Of a stretch of 64,000 nt of DNA, positions 1 through 9,931 are shown one piece after another. The stretch is from Shewanella sp. Isolate13 (GTDB lineage Bacteria; Pseudomonadota; Gammaproteobacteria; Enterobacterales; Shewanellaceae). The stretch covers positions 62,001-126,000 of the forward strand of contig NZ_JAKEVD010000001.1 in NCBI RefSeq assembly GCF_022398325.1. The letters are read 5' to 3'. Each line of letters begins with the position of its first letter. The stretch's first letter is position 1. The notes below the pieces were generated by a model that saw nothing but the letters and a program-made list of their open reading frames with translations, was not told where the DNA came from and did not search any database. A program made the translations under genes and the position numbers.

Positions 1-2110
1 CTCGGGTTGTGTCCTGCAGATCTTGCTCGATAATCAAACTCGCAAAACTTCGGCTAGCATTTTCAATAAAGTCCGATGCGGGAAATCCGGTGATCTCGCT
101 AATGTTATCGCTGATATACTCCATCACCCAAGTCTCACCGACCTGGGTGCGGTAGACGGCACCAGGGATATTAGTGACTAAGCCTCGAAAGCGACTCTCG
201 CTATCTTTGATCCGCTGAGCGATCTCAAGCTCAACAGTCATATCTCTAACAGTAGCGGCCACCTGACGCTTGCCATCATCGGCAATGGGTAGCAAGCCCA
301 AGCTCACCTCAACCGGAAACTCGGTGCCATCACTCCTACGGGCATGTAACGATCTACCCGCCCCCATCTTGCGATCACGCCCCTCAGCCATAAACTGCGC
401 CCGCTGCTTTGCATGCCCTCCTCTCACCGCATCTGGGACTAACTCATCGACAGACATTGCCAACATCTGTTGCTCACTGTACCCAAACAACTGCTGACAA
501 CGGCTATTGGTAAATACCAGTTGTCCCGACTCTTCAACGATCAACATCGCCTCTGGCGCAGACTCGAGCACCGCATTTGACCAAGCGACGGCAGAAAACT
601 GCTCGGTCACATCATTAAATAACATCTCAATGGAGAGCAGTTCTTTGTTGTCAGACAGTAGAGGCTGCATAAACAGATCTAAGCGTCTCAACTTACCGAA
701 GGCATCTATCATCTCTATCTGATGCGGCGGCACATTCTCCCCAAGTAAAGCCTGGTCCATATACTGCCAATTTAGCTCGTTGATGGGATTGTCTGAAAAC
801 ATCCTCTGGTACTTGCGCTTTAACAGTTCTGGTGACACACCCAGCACTTTTTCAACGCCTTCGCTCACTTGAGCTATCTGACCACTAGGTTCAATTGAGC
901 AATAGAAAGACTTATCACTCATGCCATCGATCAACTTAGCGAAGCGATTACCTCGTGAATCTAACAGCGCCTCTTCTCGCTCCTCCAACACCTCGGCCAT
1001 GTCGTTAAACTTATCGGTTAGAGTAACGATTTCACTCGCCGCACCACGGGGCTTTTTAACTCGTTTAGTTTCTCCTGCGCCAAAGGCTACAATACCGGCC
1101 TCCAACTCCTCAATGGGCCGAGTCAAACGCCTAGAGGTGACATAACCTGTCAGTAAAAGAAGGATAGAAAGTAAAAAAAGGTTAAGGCTTAAAGAGAAAA
1201 AGTCACTGAGCAGCTCGCCATACAACTGGTGCTGAGAAGTCATGACCGCCACCCGCCAATTAAGGGCAGGAACCACGCCGACACTGGCGAGGAATTTGTC
1301 ACCCACGCTATCTTCAATATAGGAATAACCGAGTTCACCACGGTTAATCAAGTCGATAAACTTTTGATTTTCATCGGACTTAGACAACCATTTATCGGTT
1401 CCTCTCTCAAGGAGTAAACGGTTATTAGGATGATAGATAAGCTGCCCCTTATCATCAAACACCACTATCTGCTTAGTCGATACACCCACCATCTGTGGAA
1501 TGGAATTAAGCGCCAGATCCACGGTAACCACTCCGGAAAAAGGTCGCTTGCCACCAAATGGCTGAGAGAAACTCACCATTAAAGCGTTACCAGCTCCCTC
1601 ATCAAAATAGACGGGAGACCAATACCCGTCAGGATTATCGATAGCCTTGCTCCACCAATCCCACTCACCGTTGGTGTAATCGTAACCATCGACGCCGATA
1701 TCCATCAGACTAATCTCGGTTTGCTCTCTATATGCATAGGGGGCATATAGCTCGCGCCCCTCGATAAAACCTTTTTGAAACGCGATGGCACTGCCGTAAA
1801 AGTCACTATAGCGCTCAAGGCGGTGGCTTAGCAGTTGTTGAAGCATGGCTTCATCGGCGAGCTCTTCACGACTCCCCATCTCTGTTAGGAATTCGGAAAA
1901 AGAGCGAGTGTCGGTTTCGGCAGTGATGAGAAAATACTGCAGGCGTAGCGCTGCACTCTCGGCTTTTTGACTGAGGTGCTGATAGATATCCTGCTCTTCA
2001 TCTTGGTAATTAATCCATGCATTCACACCGAAAACGACTGCCATAATTGCAATCAGAGGCAGGGCCATTTGCGACAAAATTCGGCTACGAAAGGTACGAA
2101 GTCTGCTCAT
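1..2110 (-). CDS. Cache-HAMP-multi-PAS membrane sensor protein, 3' end outside window
   Basis: The gene starts with ATG at 2110 and runs off the left edge still open after about 703 codons. An N-terminal membrane segment (about residues 14-30) is followed by a large periplasmic double-Cache-like region (about 40-295), a second membrane helix (about 300-321), a HAMP region, and at least three PAS domains starting near residues 388, 510 and 628. The second PAS has a clear S-box style core and ends in a PAC-like RDMTVE stretch. This is a signal-sensing receptor. The output domain (histidine kinase, GGDEF/EAL or methyl-acceptor) is not visible, so the output is unknown. It is divergent from the ABC operon across 324 bases. 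Confidence 0.8.
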   Translation of the reverse strand, partial: MSRLRTFRSRILSQMALPLIAIMAVVFGVNAWINYQDEEQDIYQHLSQKAESAALRLQYFLITAETDTRSFSEFLTEMGSREELADEAMLQQLLSHRLERYSDFYGSAIAFQKGFIEGRELYAPYAYREQTEISLMDIGVDGYDYTNGEWDWWSKAIDNPDGYWSPVYFDEGAGNALMVSFSQPFGGKRPFSGVVTVDLALNSIPQMVGVSTKQIVVFDDKGQLIYHPNNRLLLERGTDKWLSKSDENQKFIDLINRGELGYSYIEDSVGDKFLASVGVVPALNWRVAVMTSQHQLYGELLSDFFSLSLNLFLLSILLLLTGYVTSRRLTRPIEELEAGIVAFGAGETKRVKKPRGAASEIVTLTDKFNDMAEVLEEREEALLDSRGNRFAKLIDGMSDKSFYCSIEPSGQIAQVSEGVEKVLGVSPELLKRKYQRMFSDNPINELNWQYMDQALLGENVPPHQIEMIDAFGKLRRLDLFMQPLLSDNKELLSIEMLFNDVTEQFSAVAWSNAVLESAPEAMLIVEESGQLVFTNSRCQQLFGYSEQQMLAMSVDELVPDAVRGGHAKQRAQFMAEGRDRKMGAGRSLHARRSDGTEFPVEVSLGLLPIADDGKRQVAATVRDMTVELEIAQRIKDSESRFRGLVTNIPGAVYRTQVGETWVMEYISDNISEITGFPASDFIENASRSFASLIIEQDLQDTTR

Positions 2111-2434
2111 ATCCATAATCCACAGGGCTTTGGTTGAAATGCTTTGGTTTAATAGTGCTACAGCAAGCAGCGGCCTTTATTCTCGAACATGAAAAATGCC
2201 TATCACAGGCTTTACCAATTAAAGACGGTAAACTGTGATTTAACACCTTTAAAAGAGCTCCATTTACTTTTAATGGTGTTAACTATTTGATGAGCTTGAA
2301 ATAACATGTTCATTAAATCACCTTAAACAACGTCATTCAATATAAATAGCGTTTATTAAATGAACTACAACATCAGTAAAGCATGCTAGATTAATATTTG
2401 AATTAGAAGTCAAAGTACTGCGACAGGAGTTGTA
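2111..2434. other. Divergent intergenic region
   Basis: This AT-rich spacer separates the sensor gene (minus) from the ABC operon (plus) and must carry both promoters. I see no strong -35/-10 pair. A short inverted repeat TTTACC/GGTAAA with a 10-base loop lies around 2211-2232. A good Shine-Dalgarno AGGAG at 2424-2428 serves the ATG at 2435. No small gene is evident. Confidence 0.4.
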
Positions 2435-3103
2435 ATGGGGACTGAGATTGTCGGGCTGAGGTGCGTCTCAAAAGGATTTAACGATGGAGACAAATTCCAT
2501 CAGGTTTTAGATGATATTAGCCTTAGCCTAGATACCGCCGACACAGTTGCATTAACCGGCCCTAGCGGCAGTGGTAAAAGCACCCTACTTAATGTCATTG
2601 GCGGCTTCGAGTTTATCAAACAGGGCCAGTTGTTCATTAACTCTAATGACACCGCAAGCTGGCAAGATAAGCAATGGAGCCAGTTCAGGCGCCAGCATCT
2701 AGGCATGGTTTTCCAGCAATTTAATCTATTAACCCCTCTCAATGTAAAAGACAATATCGCCTTCTCTCTTAGCTTAAACCAACAAAAATGGAGCCCTTGG
2801 TGTGACTATTTGGTAGAGCAACTCGGTCTGAGCGAAGTTAAAAATAGAAGTGTCGAAACCCTCTCTGGCGGTCAGCAGCAGCGCGTTGCTATCGCCCGCG
2901 CCCTTGCCCATAGACCAAGGCTATTATTGGCCGATGAACCTACAGGCAACTTAGACGAAAAAGCGGGTCAACAGGTGATGAGCCTGCTTAGCCTGCTCGC
3001 TAAAGAGTCTAACACCGCCATTCTAATGGTCACTCACAGCAGCGACTGCGCAGCTTTTATGGCCAGACGTTGGCACCTTGAGAATGGTAAGCTCTATGAG
3101 TAG
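2435..3103 (+). CDS. ABC transporter ATP-binding protein, LolD/MacB type
   Basis: This 222-residue ATPase energises the FtsX-type permease encoded next. Walker A is GPSGSGKST at residues 42-50, the Q-loop is in VFQQFNLL, the signature is LSGGQQQR, and Walker B is LLLADEPT followed by the MacB/LolD-typical GNLD. Its length is normal for the LolD/MacB ATPase group. The start is supported by AGGAG six bases upstream. The stop overlaps the permease start, so the two are probably translationally coupled. With the downstream AttH-like lipoprotein this forms an exporter operon of the attEFGH style; the substrate is unknown. Confidence 0.92.
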   Translation: MGTEIVGLRCVSKGFNDGDKFHQVLDDISLSLDTADTVALTGPSGSGKSTLLNVIGGFEFIKQGQLFINSNDTASWQDKQWSQFRRQHLGMVFQQFNLLTPLNVKDNIAFSLSLNQQKWSPWCDYLVEQLGLSEVKNRSVETLSGGQQQRVAIARALAHRPRLLLADEPTGNLDEKAGQQVMSLLSLLAKESNTAILMVTHSSDCAAFMARRWHLENGKLYE

Positions 3104-5651
3104 CCTCGCCGGGCAGGAGCTGTGGCTTACGATGCGCTTAAGCCTGAGCGTATTTACACGCCACTATTTAAAATCACCTCTGCAGGCCGGCGCGATTCTA
3201 GTCGGGATCATACTCGCAGTCACCCTATTAATCGGCGTCAGAGCCACCAATGAAAATGCGGTACGCAGTTACTCCGAGGCAACCGAGCTACTGAGCCAAA
3301 GAGCGCAACTGCTACTCACGCCGATAAGCGGTAAGAAGTCAGTCGATGAGGCGGTTTATTTTGCACTTAGGCAAGCTGGAGTCGATCGGGCCTTAGCGGT
3401 ACTAAGCGGCACCGTCACCGATGAAACGGGGCAACGCTGGGATATTCAAGCAAGCGATCTGGTGGCGGCGCTGTCGATACAGAGCCAGCGAGAAACCCAA
3501 GGTCAAACGAAAAGCCAAACAGAAGACGCGCCAGAACAAAATCAGCTTTCGCTACTGTCGGCCAACCTCCCCCTCGGTAAGTTACTCTCGGGAGCTCCCT
3601 ACATATTGATGAGTGAAAGCTTTAGTGCGCAAGTCGCTCCTCAAGGCAGTATGACGCTTAACGGCGCTCAACTAAAGGTTATTAGCCTAGACGATAGCCT
3701 TGGACTCGGCAGTGCCATCTTAATGGATATTTCACTGGGACAACGGCTGTTAAATCGCAGGGGCGAACTCAGCTATATCGCATTATTTGGTCAAGCCCAG
3801 TCACTCACTAAAGCGATCAATCAGGCCTTTAACGGTCAAGGCAGTCTGTATTTTAACCTTACGCCACAAGATGATGGCGAAGGCCTGACGAGCCTCACTC
3901 GCAGCTTTCACCTAAATCTAAGCGCAATGAGCCTACTGGCATTTGTCGTTGGGCTATTTATCGCCTATAACGGCGTGCGCTACAGTCTGCTCAAGCGCCA
4001 AAAACTATTGGTGCAGCTGCAACAGCAGGGCGTACCTCAACGAGCCTTACTACTCGCCCTACTGTTTGAGCTACTCATATTAGTGCTTATCGGCTCATTA
4101 GTTGGCTTTATTCTTGGCCTGCAGCTCAGCCATTGGTTACAACCTATGATTGCACTCACCCTTGAGCAGCTCTACGGCGCGAGACTGATGCCGGGTGTTT
4201 GGCAGTGGAGCTGGCTCTATCAGGCTATCGGCCTCACCTTCTTGGCGGCACTACTCGCCTGTTATCCGCTATTTAATCATTTGGCTAAACAACCTTTAGC
4301 GCGCAGTGCGAGTCGCTTCGAGCAGCAGAGTCATGGTCGAAAACAACAACGAAAACTCTTTGTTGTCGCCCTATTACTACTCGTTTTAGCGGCTGGCTTG
4401 TTTCCGCTGACACAGGACTATCAACATAGCCTAGCCTTATTAGGGTTGGTCACCATCGCCATTCCTTTACTGTTGCCATTGGTGTTACAAACTGGCTTAT
4501 CCCTTGTTGAGCGAGCCACTCGGCCAGGCCTATGGCAATATGGTGTCGCCGAGAGCAAAGAGCTTATCGCTCCGCTCTCCCTAGCCATGATGGCGATGCT
4601 ACTGGCTCTGACTGCCAACATCTCGATGAACACCCTAGTCGGTAGTTTTGAGATCACCTTAAAGCAGTGGCTCGATGACAGACTCTATGCCGATCTGTAC
4701 ATCCGTCCCCCCAGCGACAAAATGGTCGAGACTCAAGCCTTGCTGGCAAGCTTAACCAATGTCAGTGCTATTTATGGTCAGTGGCTGCACACGAGTCAAT
4801 ACCAGCAAACGCCAGTGAGTTTAATGACCCGAGATGACCACTCCTTACGAAATAGCAATCAGATTAAGGTACAGTCTAATAAGCATTGGCAAGATCTCTT
4901 CGAGGGCAAGGTGTTGATGATCAGTGAGCCGATGGCGATCAAGCACCGACTCAATGTGGGTGACAAGATCAGTCTCCCCGAGTTCGAAAAAGTCTCTCTA
5001 GCGCCAATGGCTATTGGGGCAATTTTCTATGATTACGGCAATCCCAACGGACAGGTCATCGTCAGTCAAACGACCTGGAAACGGCTACAGCTACCGATTC
5101 TGCCAACGAGCATTGCGGCGGATTACGCTGGTGAAATTAGCCAACTCGAATCGATACTGCAGACCCAGCTGTCACTGCCCGCCGCGCAGATGTTTAACCA
5201 AAGTAAAATCAAGCAGCGTGCGATGCAGATCTTCAAACGCACCTTTTCTATCACCTTAGTGCTCAATAGCTTAACTTTACTGGTTGCCGCCATCGGCCTG
5301 TTTAGCGCCTGCTTGATGCTGACCCAAGCGAGGCAAGCCCCACTTGCCAGACTCTATGCGCTGGGAGTGAGTCGCGGCCAACTACTCTGGTTGGTTTCGG
5401 GGCAGATGCTGTTGATTGTCCTCTTTACCTGCCTCCTTGCCCTGCCTACTGGTGCCTTACTGGGTTACCTACTGATAAATAAGGTCACCCTACAGGCTTT
5501 TGGCTGGAGTATCGCCATGATTTGGGACTGGCAAGCGTATTTCAGAGTGCTAATGGTCGCGATGCTTGTCAGCGCTGTCGCGGTGATCTTGCCGCTGTTG
5601 TGGCAGACCCGTCGCCCCTTGATTAGCAGCTTACAGCGGGAGGTATTATGA
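3096..5651 (+). CDS. ABC transporter permease with two FtsX-type domains
   Basis: This protein of about 851 residues is the membrane partner of the preceding ATPase. An N-terminal helix (IGVRATNENA follows it) anchors a periplasmic domain. A first FtsX-like helix block (about residues 275-420) leads into central helices, a second periplasmic domain, and a C-terminal FtsX block (about 715-840) containing ARLYALGVSRGQLLWL. This duplicated layout is typical of large MacB/DevC/AttG-like permeases that act on envelope substrates and not on import. ATG 3096 overlaps the ATPase stop; in-frame ATG 3084 and TTG 3078 are alternatives and none has a strong ribosome site. Confidence 0.88.
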   Translation: MSSLAGQELWLTMRLSLSVFTRHYLKSPLQAGAILVGIILAVTLLIGVRATNENAVRSYSEATELLSQRAQLLLTPISGKKSVDEAVYFALRQAGVDRALAVLSGTVTDETGQRWDIQASDLVAALSIQSQRETQGQTKSQTEDAPEQNQLSLLSANLPLGKLLSGAPYILMSESFSAQVAPQGSMTLNGAQLKVISLDDSLGLGSAILMDISLGQRLLNRRGELSYIALFGQAQSLTKAINQAFNGQGSLYFNLTPQDDGEGLTSLTRSFHLNLSAMSLLAFVVGLFIAYNGVRYSLLKRQKLLVQLQQQGVPQRALLLALLFELLILVLIGSLVGFILGLQLSHWLQPMIALTLEQLYGARLMPGVWQWSWLYQAIGLTFLAALLACYPLFNHLAKQPLARSASRFEQQSHGRKQQRKLFVVALLLLVLAAGLFPLTQDYQHSLALLGLVTIAIPLLLPLVLQTGLSLVERATRPGLWQYGVAESKELIAPLSLAMMAMLLALTANISMNTLVGSFEITLKQWLDDRLYADLYIRPPSDKMVETQALLASLTNVSAIYGQWLHTSQYQQTPVSLMTRDDHSLRNSNQIKVQSNKHWQDLFEGKVLMISEPMAIKHRLNVGDKISLPEFEKVSLAPMAIGAIFYDYGNPNGQVIVSQTTWKRLQLPILPTSIAADYAGEISQLESILQTQLSLPAAQMFNQSKIKQRAMQIFKRTFSITLVLNSLTLLVAAIGLFSACLMLTQARQAPLARLYALGVSRGQLLWLVSGQMLLIVLFTCLLALPTGALLGYLLINKVTLQAFGWSIAMIWDWQAYFRVLMVAMLVSAVAVILPLLWQTRRPLISSLQREVL

Positions 5652-6763
5652 GGCCGTTAATTTGGAGCCTGTTTTTGACTCTTTCACTCTGTGGATGCTT
5701 TTTCGATAAACCGACCGCAGACACACCACAGGGGATGGGACAGCTGCTCGATGGCAACATCCAAGGCTACGCTCCCGTCGTTCCGGGAAAAACATTCTCC
5801 TTTCCCGACGACCACCAGGCCCATGAAGATTTCAGACAAGAGTGGTGGTATCTAACCGCTAATCTAAAAACCGCCTCCGGAGAGCACCTAGGCCTACAAT
5901 GGACCCAGTTTCGTATTGCTCTCTCCCCTCCCAACGCTGATGCAGAGGCGAGTAAACAAGACGCTGTCCAATCGAGTTGGCAGACTCAACAGCTCTATAT
6001 GTCCCATACCGCAATCACCAGCAAGACTCAGCACCTTGCCAAGGAAAAATGGTCTAGAGGTAGCCCAGCCCTTGCAGGATCTCAAGTAAGCCCCTTAGTC
6101 ATTAAACAAGATAGCTGGCAGTGGCGCAGTGACGATAATCAACTATTTCCGGCCACACTATCGGTTACCACCGACAGTTTTAGCTACCAACTCAAACTTA
6201 ATAGTCAGGCTCCCTTCCAGCTTCAAGGCGATAACGGCTATAGCCAGAAAAATGCGGCAGGCACTGTCGCGAGCTACTACTACAGCCAACCTTTTATCGA
6301 GGTCAGTGGCACTATCGAGCGAGATGGAAAGACGGTAAAAGTCAGCGGTGATGGCTGGCTAGATAGAGAGTGGAGCTCACAATTTCTTGCCAAAACTCAG
6401 CAGGGTTGGGATTGGTTCGCCTTAAGACTCGATGACGGGTCTGCGCTGATGTTGTTTCAGCTAAGGCAAAAAAACGCTGATAAACAAGATTTCTACAGCG
6501 GCAGGCGCATGTATCGCGATGGCCGCGGCCACAACATTACCAGTAAAGAGATCTCGATGATCCCAACGGCTTGGCAGCAGACAAAATCGGGACGCTACCC
6601 AATAAGTTGGCAAATCAGCATCCCCTCCGAAAACATCCAATTAACTACCCAAGCGCTCAACCTCGACTCGAACATGCCGCTGTCCATTGCCTATTGGGAA
6701 GGACCAATCAAGATTAGCGGTAGTCACAAGGGTCTCGGGTACATGGAACTAACCGGTTATTAG
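5648..6763 (+). CDS. AttH/CrtC-like lipocalin-domain lipoprotein
   Basis: The start ATG overlaps the permease stop (ATGA), so this 371-residue protein is the third gene of the ABC operon. The N-terminus is a short signal with LCGC at residues 14-17, which fits a lipoprotein although Cys at the -2 position is unusual. The body carries family hallmarks of the lipocalin-like CrtC/AttH group: QEWWYLT near residue 66 and DREWSS near residue 237. Family members include carotenoid hydratases and proteins of unknown function beside ABC exporters. Here the context suggests a periplasmic carrier or modifier for the exporter's hydrophobic substrate; this is inference. Confidence 0.85.
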   Translation: MRPLIWSLFLTLSLCGCFFDKPTADTPQGMGQLLDGNIQGYAPVVPGKTFSFPDDHQAHEDFRQEWWYLTANLKTASGEHLGLQWTQFRIALSPPNADAEASKQDAVQSSWQTQQLYMSHTAITSKTQHLAKEKWSRGSPALAGSQVSPLVIKQDSWQWRSDDNQLFPATLSVTTDSFSYQLKLNSQAPFQLQGDNGYSQKNAAGTVASYYYSQPFIEVSGTIERDGKTVKVSGDGWLDREWSSQFLAKTQQGWDWFALRLDDGSALMLFQLRQKNADKQDFYSGRRMYRDGRGHNITSKEISMIPTAWQQTKSGRYPISWQISIPSENIQLTTQALNLDSNMPLSIAYWEGPIKISGSHKGLGYMELTGY

Positions 6764-6953
6764 ACAATAATCAAACAACATACCCAGCTTGCCACAGATA
6801 TATTCTCATGCTGTTTACGCCGCTATAGACACCTGTAAATAAAAATCATTATCAATAAATAAGTTTTTGAATATCTTGCCTTTTTAATATAGCGCAAGCT
6901 AACATTCCAAGCGGGTATTTTTTAAACAGCGCACCAGTATTTATTGATAGATT

Positions 6954-6969
6954 TGTGAACTCGATCAAC
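6954..6969 (+). promoter_or_regulatory. CRP/FNR-like site upstream of napD
   Basis: TGTGA-N6-TCAAC matches the CRP layout TGTGA-N6-TCACA with a perfect left half and a CT.GA core like the CRP consensus; the right half is imperfect. In Shewanella CRP is a main activator of anaerobic respiration genes, so this is a plausible activator site for nap. It lies about 172 bases before the napD start. Confidence 0.45.
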
Positions 6970-7005
6970 ACCAAAAAGTTGATCTTGGTCTACAAAAAAC
7001 TCCAA

Positions 7006-7021
7006 TACCCCTTGCGAGGTA
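7006..7021 (+). promoter_or_regulatory. NarP/NarL-type 7-2-7 heptamer inverted repeat
   Basis: TACCCCT-TG-CGAGGTA is an inverted pair of heptamers in the 7-2-7 arrangement preferred by NarP, with one departure from the TACYYMT consensus in the second half. It sits 52 bases after the CRP-like site and 105 bases before napD, where a nitrate-responsive regulator would be expected. The AT-rich block TAATTAT just downstream (7031-7037) could be the -10 element. Confidence 0.55.
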
Positions 7022-7125
7022 TACCCACAATAATTATGAGGTCTAGACTCGATACTAACCTTGCTAGATAACATAGACGTCACTCGACAACGATGGAGTC
7101 GTCAAAATCATATAAAGGTATAAAG

Positions 7126-7401
7126 ATGAGCCAAGAGTTTCATATTACCAGTCTAGTGGTGCACGCGGCACCGCACGCAGTGACTGAGATTAAAAGCAGA
7201 ATATCTGCTCTTGAAGGCACCGAAATTCATGCCGTTACCGATGAGGGCAAGTTTGTGGTCACCGTTGAAGGTGGCACACAAGGCGCCATTCTCGATAGCG
7301 TAGAAGCAATTAACGCCTTAGAAGGCGTACTAAATAGCAGTCTAATTTATCATCAAGTCGATCCAGTAGAAGAAAAGAGTGAGGAACACCATGAGCATTA
7401 G
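7126..7401 (+). CDS. napD: NapD, maturation chaperone of periplasmic nitrate reductase
   Basis: This small cytoplasmic protein binds the Tat signal of NapA and holds it back until cofactor loading is finished. With the ATG at 7126 it has 91 residues, close to the usual size, and shows the family pattern ITSLVVHA near the N-terminus and [12 protein letters not shown] near the C-terminus. The ATG at 7093 would add eleven residues with no ribosome site, so 7126 is preferred. The tail is rich in Glu and His. It is the first gene of napDAGHB and overlaps napA by eleven bases. Confidence 0.93.
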   Translation: MSQEFHITSLVVHAAPHAVTEIKSRISALEGTEIHAVTDEGKFVVTVEGGTQGAILDSVEAINALEGVLNSSLIYHQVDPVEEKSEEHHEH

Positions 7402-9871
7402 CCGTCGCGAGTTTCTAAAAGCCAACGCCGCCGTTGCAGCCGCAACAGCCGTAGGCGCGACTCTGCCAGTTAAGATAGTCGAAGCTGCAGAGCAAAAAGA
7501 CAACATCAAGTGGGACAAAGCACCTTGCCGTTTTTGTGGCGTAGGTTGTAGCGTTCTCGTGGGCACAGATAATGGCAAAGTTGTGGCCACTAAAGGTGAC
7601 CCTGAAAGCCCAGTGAACAAAGGCCTTAACTGTATTAAAGGCTACTTCCTTTCTAAGATCATGTACGGTAAGGATCGTCTAACTACGCCACTTCTACGTA
7701 TGAAAGATGGCCAATATGATAAAGAAGGTGAATTCACCCCAATCAGCTGGGATAGCGCTTTCGATATCATGGCTGATAAGTGGAAAGACACCCTTAAGAC
7801 TAAGGGCCCAACAGCCGTTGGTATGTTTGGTTCAGGTCAGTGGACCGTATGGGAAGGCTATGCGGCCTCTAAGCTACACAAGGCAGGCTTCCTTACCAAC
7901 AACATCGACCCTAACGCACGTCACTGTATGGCATCGGCAGTAGGTGGCTTTATGCGCACCTTCGGTATCGATGAGCCAATGGGTTGTTACGATGACCTAG
8001 AGGCTGCCGATGAGTTCGTACTTTGGGGTGCTAACATGGCAGAGATGCACCCAATCCTTTGGGCTCGTCTATCAGATCGCCGCCTAAGCAGCCCAACCAG
8101 TCGCGTACACGTGCTGTCGACCTTTGAAAACCGTAGCTTCGACTTAGCCGATAACGCGATGGTGTTCCGCCCTCAGTCTGACCTAGTTATTCTGAACTAC
8201 ATTGCTAACTACATCATCCAAAACGATGCAGTGAACAAAGACTTCGTCAACAAGCACACTAAGTTTGCACTCGGTACCACCGATATCGGTTACGGTCTGC
8301 GTCCAGACCATCCGCTAGAAAAGAAAGCGAAGAACCCAGGTAACGGTAAGTCTACGCCTATTAGCTTCGACGAGTACGCTAAGTTCGTTAGCTCTTACAC
8401 ACTAGAGTATGCAGCAGAGATGAGTGGCGTTGAGCCAGAAAAGCTAGAGCTAATGGCTAAGGCTTATGCTGACCCAAGTGTCAAAGTGATGAGCTTGTGG
8501 ACCATGGGTATCAACCAGCACACTCGTGGTGTTTGGGCCAACAACATGCTTTACAACATCCACTTACTAACAGGTAAGATCGCCACACCAGGTAACAGCC
8601 CATTCTCATTAACGGGTCAGCCATCGGCTTGTGGTACGGCACGTGAAGTGGGTACCTTTGCTCACCGTCTACCTGCCGACATGGTTGTTGCGAATCCTAA
8701 GCACCGCGCAATCACTGAAAAACTGTGGCAACTACCAGAAGGCACTATTCCGCCAAAGCCTGGTTACCACGCAGTATTACAGAGCCGTATGCTAAAAGAT
8801 GGCAAGCTGAACTGTTACTGGACTATGTGTACCAATAACATGCAAGCCGGTCCAAACATCAATGATGAAATCTACCCTGGTTTCCGTAACCCAGAAAACT
8901 TCATCGTGGTATCAGACCCATACCCAACGGTAACTGCAACTGCAGCCGACTTGATCCTTCCAACCGCTATGTGGGTTGAGAAAGAAGGTGCTTACGGTAA
9001 CGCAGAGCGTCGTACTCACATGTGGCACCAGCAAGTTAAAGCACCAGAAGGCGCTAAGTCTGACTTATGGCAGCTAATGGAATTTTCTAAGCGCTTTAAA
9101 GTGTCTGAAGTGTGGCCTGCAGAGCTTATCGCTAAGAAGCCTGAGTACGCAGATAAGACACTTTATGACGTGCTATTTGCCAATGGCGTAATCAACAAGT
9201 TCCCATCGTCTGAGTGTAAGGGCGATTACAACGATGAGTCAGATGCATTTGGTTACTACGTGCAAAAAGGTCTATTCGAAGAGTATGCCCAGTTTGGTCG
9301 CGGCCATGCCCATGACTTAGCAGACTTCGATACTTACCATGAAACCCGCGGTCTACGCTGGCCAGTGGTTGATGGTAAAGAAACCTTACGTCGTTTCTCT
9401 AAGGGTGACCCTTATGTGAAAGGCGATAAAGAGTTTGATTTCTACGGTAAGCCAGACGGGAAGGCGGTGATTTTCGCGCTACCATTTGAGCCTGCAGCTG
9501 AAGAGCCAAACGAAGAGTTTGATCTTTGGATGTCAACAGGTCGTGTTCTTGAGCATTGGCACACAGGTTCGATGACGGCTCGCGTTCCTGAGCTATATCG
9601 CGCCTACCCAGATGCGCAGATCTTTATGCATCCTGAAGATGCTAAAGCCCGTGGACTTAAGCGTGGCGATGAAGTCATCGTAGCCTCACCTCGCGGTGAA
9701 GTGAAAACACGTGTTGAAACTAAAGGCCGCAATAAGCCGCCAAGAGGCGTGGTATTTATGCCATTCTTCGATGCGCGCCAGCTGGTCAACAAGTTAATAC
9801 TAGACGCGACTGATCCTCTGTCTAAAGAGACAGATTTCAAGAAGTGTCCAGTTAAAGTGATGAAAGCGTAA
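7391..9871 (+). CDS. napA: NapA, catalytic subunit of periplasmic nitrate reductase
   Basis: This 826-residue molybdenum enzyme reduces nitrate to nitrite in the periplasm. A twin-arginine signal (SRREFLK, residues 4-10) is followed by the [4Fe-4S] cysteines at 46, 49, 53 and 81 and by the molybdenum ligand Cys179 in NARHCMASA. The C-terminal bis-MGD binding domain is complete. The start ATG 7391 has GAGGA six bases upstream; an in-frame GTG at 7379 overlaps that site and is rejected. The codon choice is strongly biased, which suggests high expression. Electrons come from NapB, and from NapG/NapH or a membrane quinol dehydrogenase such as CymA. Confidence 0.97.
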   Translation: MSISRREFLKANAAVAAATAVGATLPVKIVEAAEQKDNIKWDKAPCRFCGVGCSVLVGTDNGKVVATKGDPESPVNKGLNCIKGYFLSKIMYGKDRLTTPLLRMKDGQYDKEGEFTPISWDSAFDIMADKWKDTLKTKGPTAVGMFGSGQWTVWEGYAASKLHKAGFLTNNIDPNARHCMASAVGGFMRTFGIDEPMGCYDDLEAADEFVLWGANMAEMHPILWARLSDRRLSSPTSRVHVLSTFENRSFDLADNAMVFRPQSDLVILNYIANYIIQNDAVNKDFVNKHTKFALGTTDIGYGLRPDHPLEKKAKNPGNGKSTPISFDEYAKFVSSYTLEYAAEMSGVEPEKLELMAKAYADPSVKVMSLWTMGINQHTRGVWANNMLYNIHLLTGKIATPGNSPFSLTGQPSACGTAREVGTFAHRLPADMVVANPKHRAITEKLWQLPEGTIPPKPGYHAVLQSRMLKDGKLNCYWTMCTNNMQAGPNINDEIYPGFRNPENFIVVSDPYPTVTATAADLILPTAMWVEKEGAYGNAERRTHMWHQQVKAPEGAKSDLWQLMEFSKRFKVSEVWPAELIAKKPEYADKTLYDVLFANGVINKFPSSECKGDYNDESDAFGYYVQKGLFEEYAQFGRGHAHDLADFDTYHETRGLRWPVVDGKETLRRFSKGDPYVKGDKEFDFYGKPDGKAVIFALPFEPAAEEPNEEFDLWMSTGRVLEHWHTGSMTARVPELYRAYPDAQIFMHPEDAKARGLKRGDEVIVASPRGEVKTRVETKGRNKPPRGVVFMPFFDARQLVNKLILDATDPLSKETDFKKCPVKVMKA

Positions 9872-9931
9872 GCTTTTTACTAACAAACTTAACTTTAATC
9901 GCTTGAGCAAAAACGGAGAATAGAGAAGCAA

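Larger units (their letters stand above)
6764..7125. other. nap upstream region
   Basis: This 362-base AT-rich stretch has no gene that I can support. The first half holds only AT-rich sequence, including a partial Fur-like ATCATTATC motif near 6845. The second half holds the CRP-like site (6954-6969) and the NarP-type heptamer pair (7006-7021) listed separately. The ribosome site AAAGGT lies about ten bases before the napD ATG. Confidence 0.5.

Noticed and set aside
6842-6862. Fur-box-like ATCATTATC motif upstream of nap
   Set aside because: Only one half resembles the Fur consensus; the rest is generic AT-rich sequence.
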